A stretch of DNA of 64,000 nt from Arundinibacter roseus (GCF_004348825.1 NZ_SMJU01000009.1:186001-250000), one strand, 5' to 3'; shown: positions 27,102 to 36,547, counted from the first letter of the stretch. The notes: a model not told the origin generated them from the letters alone. Made by a program: numbers and translations.

Positions 27102-28190
27102 ATGATAAAAAAACTTTTCTTACTCGCAGCTCTTACGTTTACCGCTTTGTGCGGTCAGGCGCAGTCGTGGCTCATTGGCCCATTCAGCAAGCACAATGCA
27201 GCCAATCCCGTCCTTTCGCCACTTGGCACGACTACCTTCGACTGCCCGGTTCGGGGAGAAAATGTTCATTGGGAAGCCAAGGATGTTTTTAACCCGGCGG
27301 CAGTGGTTAGAAATGGGAAAATACATCTGTTGTATCGGGCAGAAGACACCGTCGGTAAGCATAACGGGACTTCCCGCATTGGCCTGGCAATCAGTAGCGA
27401 CGGCCTGAATTTCAAGCGCATGCCGACACCGATTTTTTATCCGGACAACGATGCCATGAAAAAGTACGAGTGGGAAGGCGGCGTGGAAGATCCACGGGTG
27501 GTCGAGACCGCCGACGGACAGTACGTCATGACCTACACCTCGTATGACGGAGAAAAAGCCCGCTTGTGCGTAGCTACTTCTCCCGATTTGTTGTCCTGGA
27601 AGAAGCACGGGCGGGTATTTTCCAATTTTATCAAAGGCGGAGGCACCGACTTTTGGTCAAAATCCGGCTCCATTGTGTGCCGTCGGGTGGGGAGTAAACT
27701 TATTGCGACGCAAATCAATGGAAAATATTGGATGTATTGGGGCGATCAGCAGCAATTGTTTATTGCGGTTTCCGACGACCTGATTCATTGGTACCCTTTT
27801 ACAAAACCAGATAAATCATTGAAAGCCGTTGCCGAATTTCGTCCCGGTCATTTTGATTACCGCGTCCTCGAACCCGGCCCGCCGGCTTTGATTACACCCA
27901 AGGGCATTGTCCTGATTTACAACGGTATGAATGACGCCAAACGTGGCGACACCACGCTTCCCGAAGGCACCTACGCTGCCGGGCAATTTTTATTTAGTGA
28001 CCGTGAGCCGGATCGCCTGCTTGATCGCTCCAAGAGCTATTTTATGAAACCCGACCAACCGTATGAGATTAACGGGCAGGTCAATCAGGTAACATTTGTG
28101 GAGTCGCTCGTACCTTTCAAAGGTCGGTGGTGGCTGTACTACGGCACCGCTGATTCAAAAATTGCGGTTGCCTCGGCCCCGTTGCGCTAA
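27102..28190 (+). CDS. Glycoside hydrolase family 130-like protein, exported
   Basis: 362 residues from the ATG at 27102, which gives a clean signal peptide (MIKKLFLLAALTFTALCGQAQ). An in-frame ATG at 27072 adds only a non-signal extension. GH130 five-bladed propeller signatures are WEAKDVFNPAAVVRNGKIHLLYRAED, RIGLAISSDGLNF, GVEDPRVVETADGQYVMTYTSYDG and GPPALITPKGIVLIYNGMN. Family members are beta-mannoside phosphorylases or hydrolases. An exported member is more likely a hydrolase or a mannan-utilisation protein, but specificity is inferred only by family. It follows the 5'-nucleotidase gene by 71 bp. Confidence 0.88.
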   Translation: MIKKLFLLAALTFTALCGQAQSWLIGPFSKHNAANPVLSPLGTTTFDCPVRGENVHWEAKDVFNPAAVVRNGKIHLLYRAEDTVGKHNGTSRIGLAISSDGLNFKRMPTPIFYPDNDAMKKYEWEGGVEDPRVVETADGQYVMTYTSYDGEKARLCVATSPDLLSWKKHGRVFSNFIKGGGTDFWSKSGSIVCRRVGSKLIATQINGKYWMYWGDQQQLFIAVSDDLIHWYPFTKPDKSLKAVAEFRPGHFDYRVLEPGPPALITPKGIVLIYNGMNDAKRGDTTLPEGTYAAGQFLFSDREPDRLLDRSKSYFMKPDQPYEINGQVNQVTFVESLVPFKGRWWLYYGTADSKIAVASAPLR

Positions 28191-28204
28191 TTAAAACAAA
28201 AAAA

Positions 28205-28236
28205 GTCGCACAGAAAGAGTATTCTTCCTGTGCGAC
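28205..28236 (-). terminator. Terminator after the small secreted protein gene
   Basis: Nine-bp arms GTCGCACAG (28205-28213) and CTGTGCGAC (28228-28236). On the minus strand they are followed by a run of seven T residues. It serves the convergent 28292-28684 gene. Confidence 0.7.
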
Positions 28237-28291
28237 CAAGACCTTCTGTTGTGGGCAAGTACAACGGAGGTTTATTTTTTAATCATTCAAA

Positions 28292-28684
28292 TTATTCGGC
28301 AGCTTTGGCTGTTACGACACGAGTGGTTTCGGTCGTGATGCTGAAAGGCTTTTCAACATATCCTTTTCCGGTTTCTACTACGAATACATACTCACCATCA
28401 AGCAGATTAGACAAGTCGAAAATTTTGGTATAGTTTTCAGCTTTGCCTGTATACTCGCTGTAAAGAACTTCGCCAGTTGATTTTTTGATGGCAATGTATG
28501 TGCGGTTCGATAGGTTTTTTACAGAAAGTTTGAATTTCAAATCCTGAAACGCTTCTACATTCAGGTCCACTGCATTGTCTTCCCGTACTTCAATTGCGCT
28601 TCCGTTTGTATTGGTGTTAATTCCTGCGAAAGAGGCAGCGGATACTCCCATCCATACTGCGGCTACTAAGATAGTTTTTTTCAT
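28292..28684 (-). CDS. Small secreted protein, uncharacterised
   Basis: 130 residues. A signal peptide (KKTILVAAVWMGVSAASFA) is followed by a beta-rich domain. The segment DLKFKLSVKNLSNRTYIAIKKSTGEVLYSEYTG and the closing DGEYVFVVETG..YVEKPFSI look like a small Ig/fibronectin-like or C-terminal-sorting-like sandwich. No catalytic residues or Cys pairs are seen. It has a good sigma-ABfr-type promoter about 125 bp upstream and its own terminator, so it is a monocistronic, probably well expressed, periplasmic protein. Family unknown. Confidence 0.75.
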   Translation of the reverse strand: MKKTILVAAVWMGVSAASFAGINTNTNGSAIEVREDNAVDLNVEAFQDLKFKLSVKNLSNRTYIAIKKSTGEVLYSEYTGKAENYTKIFDLSNLLDGEYVFVVETGKGYVEKPFSITTETTRVVTAKAAE

Positions 28685-28810
28685 TTTGTGTTAGTGTTTT
28701 TAATGATACGATTACTAATTGATTGTATTTTTTTAATAATTACGCTTTCTTGCCCTACAAGGTTTGTTTCGTACTTCTGAAACTCCCTTTCCGTTACTCA
28801 TTTGACTCTA

Positions 28811-28841
28811 CAAACGTACACAAAGCCGCAACACGTGTCAA
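28811..28841 (-). promoter_or_regulatory. Promoter, TTG-N20-TACGTTTG
   Basis: On the minus strand TTG (28839-28841) is followed after 20 nt by TACGTTTG (28811-28818), an exact match to the Bacteroidota vegetative consensus TTG/TAnnTTTG. It would give a leader of roughly 120 nt before the small secreted protein gene starting at 28684. Confidence 0.6.
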
Positions 28842-29060
28842 TAGAGGAAGATAGCTAATCAAAAGTTCATACCACAGTCCTATGATTATATTAAAATAAT
28901 ACAATGATTATGTAAATAGTACAACAAGTAGTTCGTTATTTGCTACGGCTATTTTGTTGAAAATCCTTTTTCAGTGTTGTACTTTTTCTATATTAATGTA
29001 TACACATCTATTTTTAAGTTTTTTTCTACAGGATTCTTTTTTTCTTACCTGCCCCATAAA

Positions 29061-29094
29061 GCACAAAATCGGCTGCGAAGAGCCGATTTTGTGC
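29061..29094 (-). terminator. Terminator after the YncE/phosphoesterase gene
   Basis: Perfect 14-bp arms GCACAAAATCGGCT (29061-29074) and AGCCGATTTTGTGC (29081-29094) with a 6-nt loop, 32 bp after the stop codon of the minus-strand gene. The T-run is short, but the stem is strong. Confidence 0.65.
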
Positions 29095-29125
29095 CAATTT
29101 TATTCTTAAAAATTATAGGATTCGT

Positions 29126-31573
29126 TCAATCATCATCCTCCTCGTCTTCGGGTTGGGCACGCACAGAGGCGCTTCGACGGGGCGCGGGCATAGGACTGTC
29201 GATGCCTTTGACACCTTTCCAGACAATTTCGCTAAACTCAATATCATCAATTGCGTCCGGAACCGTCAGGTTCAATTCGCCTGAGCGTTTGGAATGTTTA
29301 TTAACGGCCACATTTCGTTGATTCAGGTCAATATTCGACTGACGTACTACATAAGGTGACAGATCGGGTGTATTGTTAAAACACCGCCACATAGGAGTGG
29401 AAGCCGCATCGTATTGGCTCATCGGTGGCAATCCCAGAATCAATTCCATCGTTCGCAGCATCGACGTAGTGCTGTACATCGTATGATCTACAAAATTGCG
29501 CTTCACATAAGGCCCGATAACCAATGCCACCGAACGGTGCGCGTCAACGTGATCGGGGCCATTTTGGGCGTCATCTTCTACTACAAATACTACGGATTCT
29601 TTCCAAATCGGACTTTTGGACAAATACGCCACAAACTCACCAAGCGCCAGGTCGTTGTCGGCTACGGCAGCCTGCGGGGTAGCCGCACCAATTCGCAGCC
29701 CGGACGTGTGGTCGTTGGCAAGCCGCAACGTATTGAAACGAGGCACAGCATTGGCAGCCAGCAGGGAGTCAAAGTCTACTTTCCAGCGTTCCACCCGATC
29801 CACATCCTTGTAGCTTAGATCATAGGCCCGGTAATTGGGATCGTAATGATTTTCCAGTGCTTTGATCGTTGGCTTTCCCTGATGCACAAATTCACCATAC
29901 GAACGGTAGCTAACGCCGGCACGCTGACAATAATCCCAGATAAATCCATCTTTGGGGTACGCAATCGTACGCGGGCCGCCTTCATAGTCGTAGGTACCTC
30001 CGCGTCCGCCGTAGTTGGTGGGCCAGGTTTTTTCCACATAATCCGTAGCGTAGCCCGCCATTGACCAATTGTGCCCGTCTGCGCTTACCTCTGCATTGAC
30101 ATAAAAATTATCGAGCAGTACATATTCCCGTGCGAGGGCGTGGTGATTAGGCGTGTTTTTTTCAGGAAAAAGACACAGGCTCGCATCGCCGTTGCCTTCG
30201 GGCATATCGCCAAAAATCTGATCGTACGTACGATTTTCCTTTACCACATAAAATACATACTTAATAGGCGACGGCTCCCCCACTGCCCGTGGAATCGGAT
30301 TGCCCGCCTTGCCTTCGGCACGCGCTTCACGCTCCTTGGTATAGGGCGTGTTTTCGTAAACCAATTGGGTAAATCCTTTAAGTAATTCCTCATTAGGTAC
30401 TGGCAATATTGAGAGATTTCCCTGAAACAAACTCCCAATATATTGCGCTTTAGCGCGCTCGGCGGGCGTCATGTTGGGCTGAGGACCTTCCGGATTTGCC
30501 AGAGAGCTTAGTCCTTTGCCATTGGCGATGTAGATTTTTCCACCTACTTCCCGAACAAGGGTAGGATACCAACCCGTGGGGATAAATCCCAGCGAACGGC
30601 TTTCGCCCCGCTCCGTTACATCAAAAACGGCCAGGCAATTGTTGTCGGCATTGGCAATGTATACTATTTTTTCATCTTCCGAAAGCGCCAATCCATTAGG
30701 TGTACTTCCGGCGGGAGCATCCGGAAAAAGTGAGGTAGTGAGCGTTTCAACTACCTTTTTTGCGCCCAAATCAATAACAGAGACGGTATTCTCATTCCCA
30801 TTGGCTACAAATAGAAATTTACCGTCTTTGGTAACAACCATGTCGTTCGGATGACTGCCAACGGTGATTTGAGCGGAGATGGTTCTTTTGGAAATATCAT
30901 AAACCAGTACTTTTTCGCCCCCCCATAAAGAAATATAAAGAGACGACTTATCGGGTGAAAGCAGACAGGTATAAGCCTCGGCAGGCAGCGGCTCCCGGCG
31001 AAGTACCTGACGGGTAAGCGGATCGCAGGTATAGAGCGCACTGTCTTCTTTGGTTACTACATAGAGCCGCTGAGCAGCATCGTCGAGGCATAGGCCTGCG
31101 GGCGAAATCTTCTGTTTGGGCCACGGCTCACCCAGCACAATCTGCCCATTCTCGGTTAGTTTGCCATTTGCATGGGAATACACCCGAATCAAATTGTCAT
31201 TTCCGCCGGAGGCATACAGGTTTTTTTCATCACCCGAAAACGCCAACCCTACCCAGGACTTGGGAATCGTCACCTGATCAGTGATCGTTTCTGTCTCACG
31301 GGAAAGTACCGAGATACTTTGAGTTCCCTGTCCATTATTGGTAAAAGCCATCCAACGACCGGATGCAGAAACCGCTACGTTGAGGGGCAGGTCGCCTAGT
31401 GGCAGAGAAACTCCGGGCGGGGTCAACGACCAGCCATTGGGGAGCAGCACCCGCTTATTTCGTAAAATACTGACAGCATCCTGTTTGGACGATTGCCGGT
31501 TGGAGGTACATTCCATTAAACAACAGGCTACGGCAAGCACCAGAAGCGTCGGGAAAAAGTAATATTTTCTCAT
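29126..31573 (-). CDS. YncE-like beta-propeller fused to an alkaline phosphatase-like phosphoesterase, lipoprotein
   Basis: About 815 residues from the ATG at 31573 (MRKYYFFPTLLVLAVACCLMEC); a start nine bases upstream is also possible. The Cys at ~22 suggests a lipoprotein. Residues ~50-370 are a YncE/surface-layer 7-bladed propeller (LNVAVSASGRWMAFTNN, FVANGNENTVSVIDLGAKKVVETL). Residues ~435-760 are a phosphoesterase domain of the acid phosphatase/phospholipase C type: YVFYVVKENRTYDQIFGDMPEGNGD, VLLDNFYVNAEVSADGHNWSMAGYATDYVEK, VVEDDAQNGPDHVDAHRS. A short charged tail (EDEEDDD) ends it. Known as a two-domain family in Bacteroidota; the substrate is not defined. Confidence 0.88.
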   Translation of the reverse strand: MRKYYFFPTLLVLAVACCLMECTSNRQSSKQDAVSILRNKRVLLPNGWSLTPPGVSLPLGDLPLNVAVSASGRWMAFTNNGQGTQSISVLSRETETITDQVTIPKSWVGLAFSGDEKNLYASGGNDNLIRVYSHANGKLTENGQIVLGEPWPKQKISPAGLCLDDAAQRLYVVTKEDSALYTCDPLTRQVLRREPLPAEAYTCLLSPDKSSLYISLWGGEKVLVYDISKRTISAQITVGSHPNDMVVTKDGKFLFVANGNENTVSVIDLGAKKVVETLTTSLFPDAPAGSTPNGLALSEDEKIVYIANADNNCLAVFDVTERGESRSLGFIPTGWYPTLVREVGGKIYIANGKGLSSLANPEGPQPNMTPAERAKAQYIGSLFQGNLSILPVPNEELLKGFTQLVYENTPYTKEREARAEGKAGNPIPRAVGEPSPIKYVFYVVKENRTYDQIFGDMPEGNGDASLCLFPEKNTPNHHALAREYVLLDNFYVNAEVSADGHNWSMAGYATDYVEKTWPTNYGGRGGTYDYEGGPRTIAYPKDGFIWDYCQRAGVSYRSYGEFVHQGKPTIKALENHYDPNYRAYDLSYKDVDRVERWKVDFDSLLAANAVPRFNTLRLANDHTSGLRIGAATPQAAVADNDLALGEFVAYLSKSPIWKESVVFVVEDDAQNGPDHVDAHRSVALVIGPYVKRNFVDHTMYSTTSMLRTMELILGLPPMSQYDAASTPMWRCFNNTPDLSPYVVRQSNIDLNQRNVAVNKHSKRSGELNLTVPDAIDDIEFSEIVWKGVKGIDSPMPAPRRSASVRAQPEDEEDDD

Positions 31574-31652
31574 AGGAGCCAAAAGTTTAGAATTATCTTG
31601 ACCAAATGTACTTAAAAGTCACAGCCATATGCCTTTGGATCATGTTAACAAT

Positions 31653-31682
31653 TTGAGAATTGAACCCCATTGACTAATTTTA
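31653..31682 (+). promoter_or_regulatory. Promoter-like TTG-N19-TAATTTTA upstream of pdhB
   Basis: TTG at 31653-31655 and TAATTTTA at 31675-31682 are spaced 19 nt and match the Bacteroidota consensus except for the last base. A leader of about 100 nt, containing the short repeats at 31701-31773, would precede pdhB. Confidence 0.45.
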
Positions 31683-31700
31683 CAGCGCTTGCAAAGCACC

Positions 31701-31773
31701 GAATGAGTGATAGATTGGTAGAATCAGATTCTATTCGCTTATTCCATTCTATCATTCCTTCATTCTATCATTC
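31701..31773. repeat. Short direct and inverted ATTCTATCATTC repeats in the pdhB leader
   Basis: The 12-mer ATTCTATCATTC occurs at 31746-31757 and again at 31762-31773 (16-bp period). Upstream, GAATGAGTGATAGA (31701-31714) and TAGAATCAGATTCTA resemble its reverse complement, so the leader could fold. It looks like a small intergenic repeat, not a mobile element. Confidence 0.5.
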
Positions 31774-31790
31774 AAAATTTTAAAGCATAC

Positions 31791-32777
31791 ATGAGAGAAA
31801 TAGCGTTCAGAGATGCCATAAAAGAGGCTATGTCAGAAGAAATGCGCCGCGATGAGCGCGTATTCCTGATGGGTGAAGAAGTAGCTGAGTACAACGGTGC
31901 CTACAAGGCAAGTCAGGGCATGCTTGACGAATTTGGCCCCAAGCGAGTAATCGATACACCTATTGCCGAGCTTGGCTTTGCCGGAATAGGCGTGGGCGCT
32001 GCCGCCAATGGGCTACGGCCAATCATTGAGTTCATGACGTTCAACTTTTCGCTGGTCGCTATTGATCAGGTGATCAACAGCGCGGCCAAGATGCTATCTA
32101 TGTCGGGCGGCCAATATAATGTACCCATTGTGTTTCGGGGGCCAACCGGCAATGCCGGACAGCTTGGTGCGCAACATTCTCAGAATTTTGAAAACTGGTT
32201 TGCCAACACACCCGGTCTGAAAGTTGTCGTACCTGCGAACCCATACGATGCCAAAGGTTTGCTCAAATCTTCTATTCGCGACAACGATCCGGTCATTTTT
32301 ATGGAATCGGAAGTAATGTATGGTGATAAAATGGAAGTGCCTGAGGAAGAGTACCTGATTCCGATTGGCAAAGCAGAAATAAAAAGAAAAGGAACAGACG
32401 TAACCATCGTTTCTTTTGGCAAGATGATTCCACGGGTGGTTATTCCCGCAATTGACGAGCTCGCCAAGCAGGGTATCAGTGCTGAGTTGATTGACTTGCG
32501 CACCGTACGGCCCATTGATTACGCCACTGTAATCGAGTCAGTTAAGAAAACCAACCGGTGTGTGGTGGTGGAAGAAGCCTGGCCATTGGCTGCTATTTCG
32601 TCTGAAATCACCTATCATGTACAGCGGTTTGCCTTTGACTACCTCGACGCACCCGTCATGCGGGTCAACAGCCGTGACGTGCCTCTGCCCTACGCACCCA
32701 CGCTGATTGAAGAGATTCTGCCAAACGTGAAACGTACGATTGAAGCTGTAAAGGCAGTAATGTACAAAAAGAAATAA
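31791..32777 (+). CDS. pdhB: Pyruvate dehydrogenase E1 component, beta subunit
   Basis: 328 residues of a transketolase-type beta subunit. The start MREIAFRDAIKEAMSEEMRRDERVFLMGEEVAEYNGAYK is diagnostic; GNAGQLGAQHSQ and MESEVMYGDKMEVPEEEYLIPIGKAE follow. With E1 alpha it decarboxylates pyruvate and transfers the acetyl group to E2, linking glycolysis to acetyl-CoA. No E1 alpha, E2 or E3 gene lies next to it, so the subunits are dispersed. A terminator follows. Confidence 0.95.
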   Translation: MREIAFRDAIKEAMSEEMRRDERVFLMGEEVAEYNGAYKASQGMLDEFGPKRVIDTPIAELGFAGIGVGAAANGLRPIIEFMTFNFSLVAIDQVINSAAKMLSMSGGQYNVPIVFRGPTGNAGQLGAQHSQNFENWFANTPGLKVVVPANPYDAKGLLKSSIRDNDPVIFMESEVMYGDKMEVPEEEYLIPIGKAEIKRKGTDVTIVSFGKMIPRVVIPAIDELAKQGISAELIDLRTVRPIDYATVIESVKKTNRCVVVEEAWPLAAISSEITYHVQRFAFDYLDAPVMRVNSRDVPLPYAPTLIEEILPNVKRTIEAVKAVMYKKK

Positions 32778-32810
32778 TCAGAAAAAGTCAATGTATTTTT
32801 AGTAATACGC

Positions 32811-32840
32811 AAAGGCCGCAATCTAATCGTTGCGGCTTTT
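32811..32840 (+). terminator. Terminator after pdhB
   Basis: Arms AAAGGCCGCAA (32811-32821) and TTGCGGCTTTT (32830-32840), one G-U pair, 8-nt loop, T-rich 3' side, 34 bp after the pdhB stop. Confidence 0.7.
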
Positions 32841-32864
32841 GTATTTCAGCCCCTTAGCCTACGC

Positions 32865-34361
32865 ATGATGCCCGTACTTTCACTCCAACATATTTCTGTC
32901 CGAAAATTTGACTCGCCAGTTCTTTTTGACTTGACATGGGAAGTAAAACCTGGCGAGCAGTGGGTCATTTGCGGAGGGAATGGCTCCGGCAAAACTACCT
33001 TACTGGAAACGCTCGCCAGCCGCTGGGCTACTACTCAGGGTCAGCTCCATAAACAGGGAGTCGTTGAATTTGTGGCCAATGACTATTCCTTTAACCGCAT
33101 TGCCCGTGCTGCTGCGCAGTACTATCAGCAGCGGTTTCAGGCCTATGAAGCGGCGGTTGCACCTTCGGTGCGTGAAGTACTTACTGAACAAATGAAACCC
33201 GTTGGGACAGTAGATGACAAGTCGGTACAATTGGCAGAGAACACTGTATCCGAGGAAAAATTAGAGGAAGTTTGCTCTTTGCTGCAACTTACCCACCTGC
33301 TGGATCAGCCTTTTATTACGCTCTCAAATGGCGAAACCCGCCGCATGCTGCTGGCACGTTCGCTGGTAAAAAAGCCTGACATTTTGCTGCTCGACCATCC
33401 TTTTGTGGGCCTTGATGTGCATTCACGGGAAGTACTGCGTACGGCATTAGCTACGCTTGCCTCACGGGGCAGTACGATCATTCTGGCCACAAGCCCTTCC
33501 GAAATCCCTGCTTTTTTTACGCATATTTTGGAGCTTAATCAAGGAAGAATTATCAACCAATCTACACTCGAAAACTGGTCGCCGAAGAGTTTGATGATGA
33601 GTTCTGAATCTCCGCACCCTCACTTTGAAAACTTCACCACGTTTGATGCTCCTTCCGGGCCGGACTTTGCTCACGCTTTTGACCTAAGAAATATTCGGGT
33701 TGTGTATGACGGAAAGGCCGTTCTGGATCAGGTAAACTGGAAAGTACAAAAAGGGGAGAAATGGGCGCTTACGGGTGCCAATGGTTCTGGAAAATCTACC
33801 TTGCTGAGTATTCTGACAGCTGATCACCCCCAGCGGTTTGCCAACGACTATGATTTATTTGATCAAAAAAGAGGAGGAAAAGGGGCTTCAATCTGGGACA
33901 TCAAACAAAAAATTGGGCATGTCTCGCCAGAGTTGCACCTTTATTTTCCTACCGAAACTACCGTATTCAAGGCAATCGCCTCCGGCTTTTTTGATGCCAC
34001 AGGAGTTTATTTTAAGAAATTAAATCCTCACCAAACCGAACAGGTACATCAAATGGTAGCCTTGTTACAACTGACTCCCGAAATGGATCGGCCGTTGCAA
34101 AAACTTTCCAAAGGTGAGCAGCGGCTGGTTTTGCTGGCGCGCGCGCTTGTCAAAAACCCACCATTGTTGATTATGGATGAACCCTGTCAGGGATTGGATG
34201 TTGGTTCGATTGAGTATTTCAAAGCGGTGGTAGACGCCCTCTGCGGCAGCGATCAGCGCACACTGATTTATGTTTCGCACTATCCACATGAAATTCCATC
34301 CTGCGTAAACAACTTTTTGAAACTGGAACGTGGAAGAGTGGCGGAGATTCGCAGGGTATAA
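32865..34361 (+). CDS. Twin ABC ATPase (ModF/PhrA-like)
   Basis: 498 residues with two complete nucleotide-binding domains and no membrane segment. The first Walker A is GGNGSGKTT (~37-45) with signature LSNGETRR. The second is GANGSGKST (~304-312) with signature LSKGEQRL and Walker B LLIMDEPCQGLD. This twin layout resembles ModF, whose role in molybdate-related transport or regulation is unclear. No permease or molybdate-binding gene is adjacent, so the partner is unknown. The start could also be the second Met (32868). Confidence 0.85.
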   Translation: MMPVLSLQHISVRKFDSPVLFDLTWEVKPGEQWVICGGNGSGKTTLLETLASRWATTQGQLHKQGVVEFVANDYSFNRIARAAAQYYQQRFQAYEAAVAPSVREVLTEQMKPVGTVDDKSVQLAENTVSEEKLEEVCSLLQLTHLLDQPFITLSNGETRRMLLARSLVKKPDILLLDHPFVGLDVHSREVLRTALATLASRGSTIILATSPSEIPAFFTHILELNQGRIINQSTLENWSPKSLMMSSESPHPHFENFTTFDAPSGPDFAHAFDLRNIRVVYDGKAVLDQVNWKVQKGEKWALTGANGSGKSTLLSILTADHPQRFANDYDLFDQKRGGKGASIWDIKQKIGHVSPELHLYFPTETTVFKAIASGFFDATGVYFKKLNPHQTEQVHQMVALLQLTPEMDRPLQKLSKGEQRLVLLARALVKNPPLLIMDEPCQGLDVGSIEYFKAVVDALCGSDQRTLIYVSHYPHEIPSCVNNFLKLERGRVAEIRRV

Positions 34362-34365
34362 ATAA

Positions 34366-34396
34366 AAAAGCAGGCTCCTGGAAAGAGCCTGCTTTT
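34366..34396 (+). terminator. Terminator after the twin ABC ATPase gene
   Basis: Perfect 12-bp arms AAAAGCAGGCTC (34366-34377) and GAGCCTGCTTTT (34385-34396) with a 7-nt loop, five bases after the stop codon. Confidence 0.8.
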
Positions 34397-34540
34397 GATT
34401 GTTCTGAAACAACACATACAAAACGCCTCAAAGTAAGAAATAGTTTAGGCTTTGAAAAATAGTTCTATTATTTTTCGGTTTATTCATCAAAAAAGTGTTT
34501 TTCGTAAAAAAAGGGGGGATTTATCCACATTCTGAGAAAA

Positions 34541-34870
34541 ATGGGTGCACGGCAGCAATTGATCTATGAAGTTCGAATTCGTCCGTTGGTGCAGGCAAAT
34601 CCTTTTGAAATGCCAGAGGAAACGATTACCTATTTCTCCAATTTGAAGAAAGCCATCGAAACTATTCATACCGCATTGGGCGCGCAGCGGTGGCCCAGTA
34701 CGATTAATTATTCGGGTGTATACCGGAATCTGAAAAGCAGGGGAAAATTTCGGCACGTATTCGTAGTAGAGGGCGTCCGTTATTTTGAACTGAACATCTG
34801 TACGCGCCTGCTCAATCCGCATTTAACAACCCTTGGAATAGACGAAATGCCCGCCCCCCGAAGAAAATAG
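34541..34870 (+). CDS. Small hypothetical protein
   Basis: 109 residues with no signal peptide or membrane segment. Composition and codon pattern look protein-like (RQQLIYEVRIRPL, PEETITYFSNLKKAIETIHTAL, GKFRHVFVVEGVRYFELNICTR), suggesting a small alpha/beta domain with basic ends. The opposite strand also has a 111-residue open frame, but it is Phe/Arg-rich and less convincing. No family is recognised. It is isolated between the ABC ATPase terminator and the convergent AGCS transporter. Confidence 0.55.
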   Translation: MGARQQLIYEVRIRPLVQANPFEMPEETITYFSNLKKAIETIHTALGAQRWPSTINYSGVYRNLKSRGKFRHVFVVEGVRYFELNICTRLLNPHLTTLGIDEMPAPRRK

Positions 34871-34911
34871 GAAGCGGGCAAATGTGTATTAAAAATAATA
34901 ATCTTATATAA

Positions 34912-36450
34912 CTATTTCTTGCTAACTGACTGATACTGTTTCCAGTCTCCACTTTTAATATATGCCATGTATTTGGCTGCTTCACTTTTCACTACCGGAA
35001 GCAGGAAGAATAAGCCGATCAGGTTGGGAACAGACATGGCAAAAATCATGGCATCTGAGAAATCAGTTACGGCTCCAAGGCTTGCTGCGGCGCCCACTAC
35101 CACAAAAATGCAGAAAAGAACTTTGTACAACATGTCGTTAAGTTTTGTTTTACCAAACAAAAACAACCACGCCTGCAAGCCATAGTAAGACCAGGAGATC
35201 ATGGTCGAGAAGGCAAACATGACAACCGTTACCGTGAGCACGTAGGGAAACCAGGGAATTACCGTCGCAAACGACTGCGAGGTGATTTCTACCCCGCCCA
35301 TTGCGCCTGCGTTGTCATAATCGCCGGTGATGACCACTACCACGGCCGTCATCGTACAAATAATAACCGTATCAATAAAGGGTTCGAGCAATGCCACGAT
35401 GCCTTCACTTGCCGGAAAATCAGTCTTAACTGCCGAATGCGCAATTGCTGCTGAGCCTACGCCCGCTTCGTTGGAAAACGCCGCCCGGCGAAAACCCTGC
35501 ACAAGAACTCCTACAAAACCACCCGCAACGGCAATTGGCGAGAACGCTTCTCCAAAAATTTTACCCAACGTAGCGGGCAGGTTAGCGGCATTCACAATAA
35601 TGACGACCAAAGAAGCCAGGATGTAAATTCCGCACATAAACGGAACAATTTTTTCGGTAACCGCGCCAATGCGTTTGATTCCGCCAATAATCACGAGGGC
35701 AACCATACCCGCCATAAATAGGCCAAAGATAGTTCCGGCGGAGGTAGACGTACTGCCGGTCATATCCAAAAACTGCTTGGCAGCCTGGTTAGACTGAAAC
35801 ATATTGCCGCCGCCAAATGAACCACCAACGCACATGATTGCAAAAAAGACAGCCAGTACTTTTCCCAGTTTTGCCTGCCCTTTTTCCTTTAAACCTTTGG
35901 TCAGGTAGTACATAGGACCGCCGTAAACCTTGCCATCTGCGCCAATTTCACGGTATTTTACACCTAAGGTACATTCTACAAATTTGGATGACATGCCCAA
36001 AAGTCCCGCAAGGATCATCCAAAATGTAGCACCCGGACCACCCAGTGAAATTGCGATAGCAACACCGGCAATGTTTCCAAGGCCTACTGTACCCGACACC
36101 GCAGCCGTAAGTGCCTGAAAGTGAGAAACCTCACCAGCGTCATTGGGGTCGCTGTATGTACCTTTTACCGTTTGAATGGCAGTGCCAAAACCCCGGATAT
36201 TGATAAATTTAAAATAAATGGTGAAGAAGGTCGCTGAGCACAGCAGGAAAATAATCACCAAAGGCATGTTGGTAGTTGCTTCGGCGCCTAATTGAACGGA
36301 GTAAAATACAACGCCGCTGACCCAATCGGTGGCGGGCTGCACCATGTCATTGATTTTTTTGTCGAGCCCACCTTCTGCCGCCTGGGCAAATGTGGAGCTG
36401 CCTGATAAAGAGGCAAGAAATAAAGTTAAAAGAGAAGAAAGTCTTTTCAT
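34912..36450 (-). CDS. Sodium:alanine (AGCS-family) amino-acid symporter
   Basis: 512 residues. An unusual cleavable-looking N-terminal signal ([22 protein letters not shown]) precedes the usual AGCS protein, which has about 11 transmembrane helices. Family signatures are [42 protein letters not shown] and [22 protein letters not shown]. Members import alanine or glycine with Na+. It stands alone with a TTG-N21-TAGTTTAG promoter candidate upstream. Confidence 0.94.
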   Translation of the reverse strand: MKRLSSLLTLFLASLSGSSTFAQAAEGGLDKKINDMVQPATDWVSGVVFYSVQLGAEATTNMPLVIIFLLCSATFFTIYFKFINIRGFGTAIQTVKGTYSDPNDAGEVSHFQALTAAVSGTVGLGNIAGVAIAISLGGPGATFWMILAGLLGMSSKFVECTLGVKYREIGADGKVYGGPMYYLTKGLKEKGQAKLGKVLAVFFAIMCVGGSFGGGNMFQSNQAAKQFLDMTGSTSTSAGTIFGLFMAGMVALVIIGGIKRIGAVTEKIVPFMCGIYILASLVVIIVNAANLPATLGKIFGEAFSPIAVAGGFVGVLVQGFRRAAFSNEAGVGSAAIAHSAVKTDFPASEGIVALLEPFIDTVIICTMTAVVVVITGDYDNAGAMGGVEITSQSFATVIPWFPYVLTVTVVMFAFSTMISWSYYGLQAWLFLFGKTKLNDMLYKVLFCIFVVVGAAASLGAVTDFSDAMIFAMSVPNLIGLFFLLPVVKSEAAKYMAYIKSGDWKQYQSVSKK

Positions 36451-36515
36451 ACAGCGGGCTTGTTGAATGAATGGTTAATGGTTTTAATTAGAAAATATTA
36501 TTTGGCTATAAAATG

Positions 36516-36547
36516 CTAAACTACTATAAAATTTCCCAAATAAACAA
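36516..36547 (-). promoter_or_regulatory. Promoter-like TTG-N21-TAGTTTAG for the AGCS gene
   Basis: On the minus strand TTG (36545-36547) and TAGTTTAG (36516-36523) lie 66 bp before the start codon at 36450. They fit the Bacteroidota spacing with one mismatch in the -7 box. The TTG overlaps the arm of the upstream terminator by two bases. Confidence 0.45.

Larger units (their letters stand above)
28685..29125. other. AT-rich intergenic region, no gene seen
   Basis: 441 bp between two minus-strand genes, clearly richer in A+T than its neighbours. It contains the promoter of the small secreted protein (28811-28841) and the terminator of the phosphoesterase fusion (29061-29094). The middle (about 28850-29040) holds only short AT-rich tracts. 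I see no coding frame or RNA gene there. Confidence 0.6.

Noticed and set aside
31746-31773. Possible CRISPR-like repeat (ATTCTATCATTC twice)
   Set aside because: Only two 12-bp copies with a 4-bp gap, no spacers and no cas genes.
34521-34529. Perfect DnaA box TTATCCACA
   Set aside because: A single copy with no cluster, no AT-rich unwinding element beside it and no dnaA/dnaN genes near. It is not enough to call an origin.
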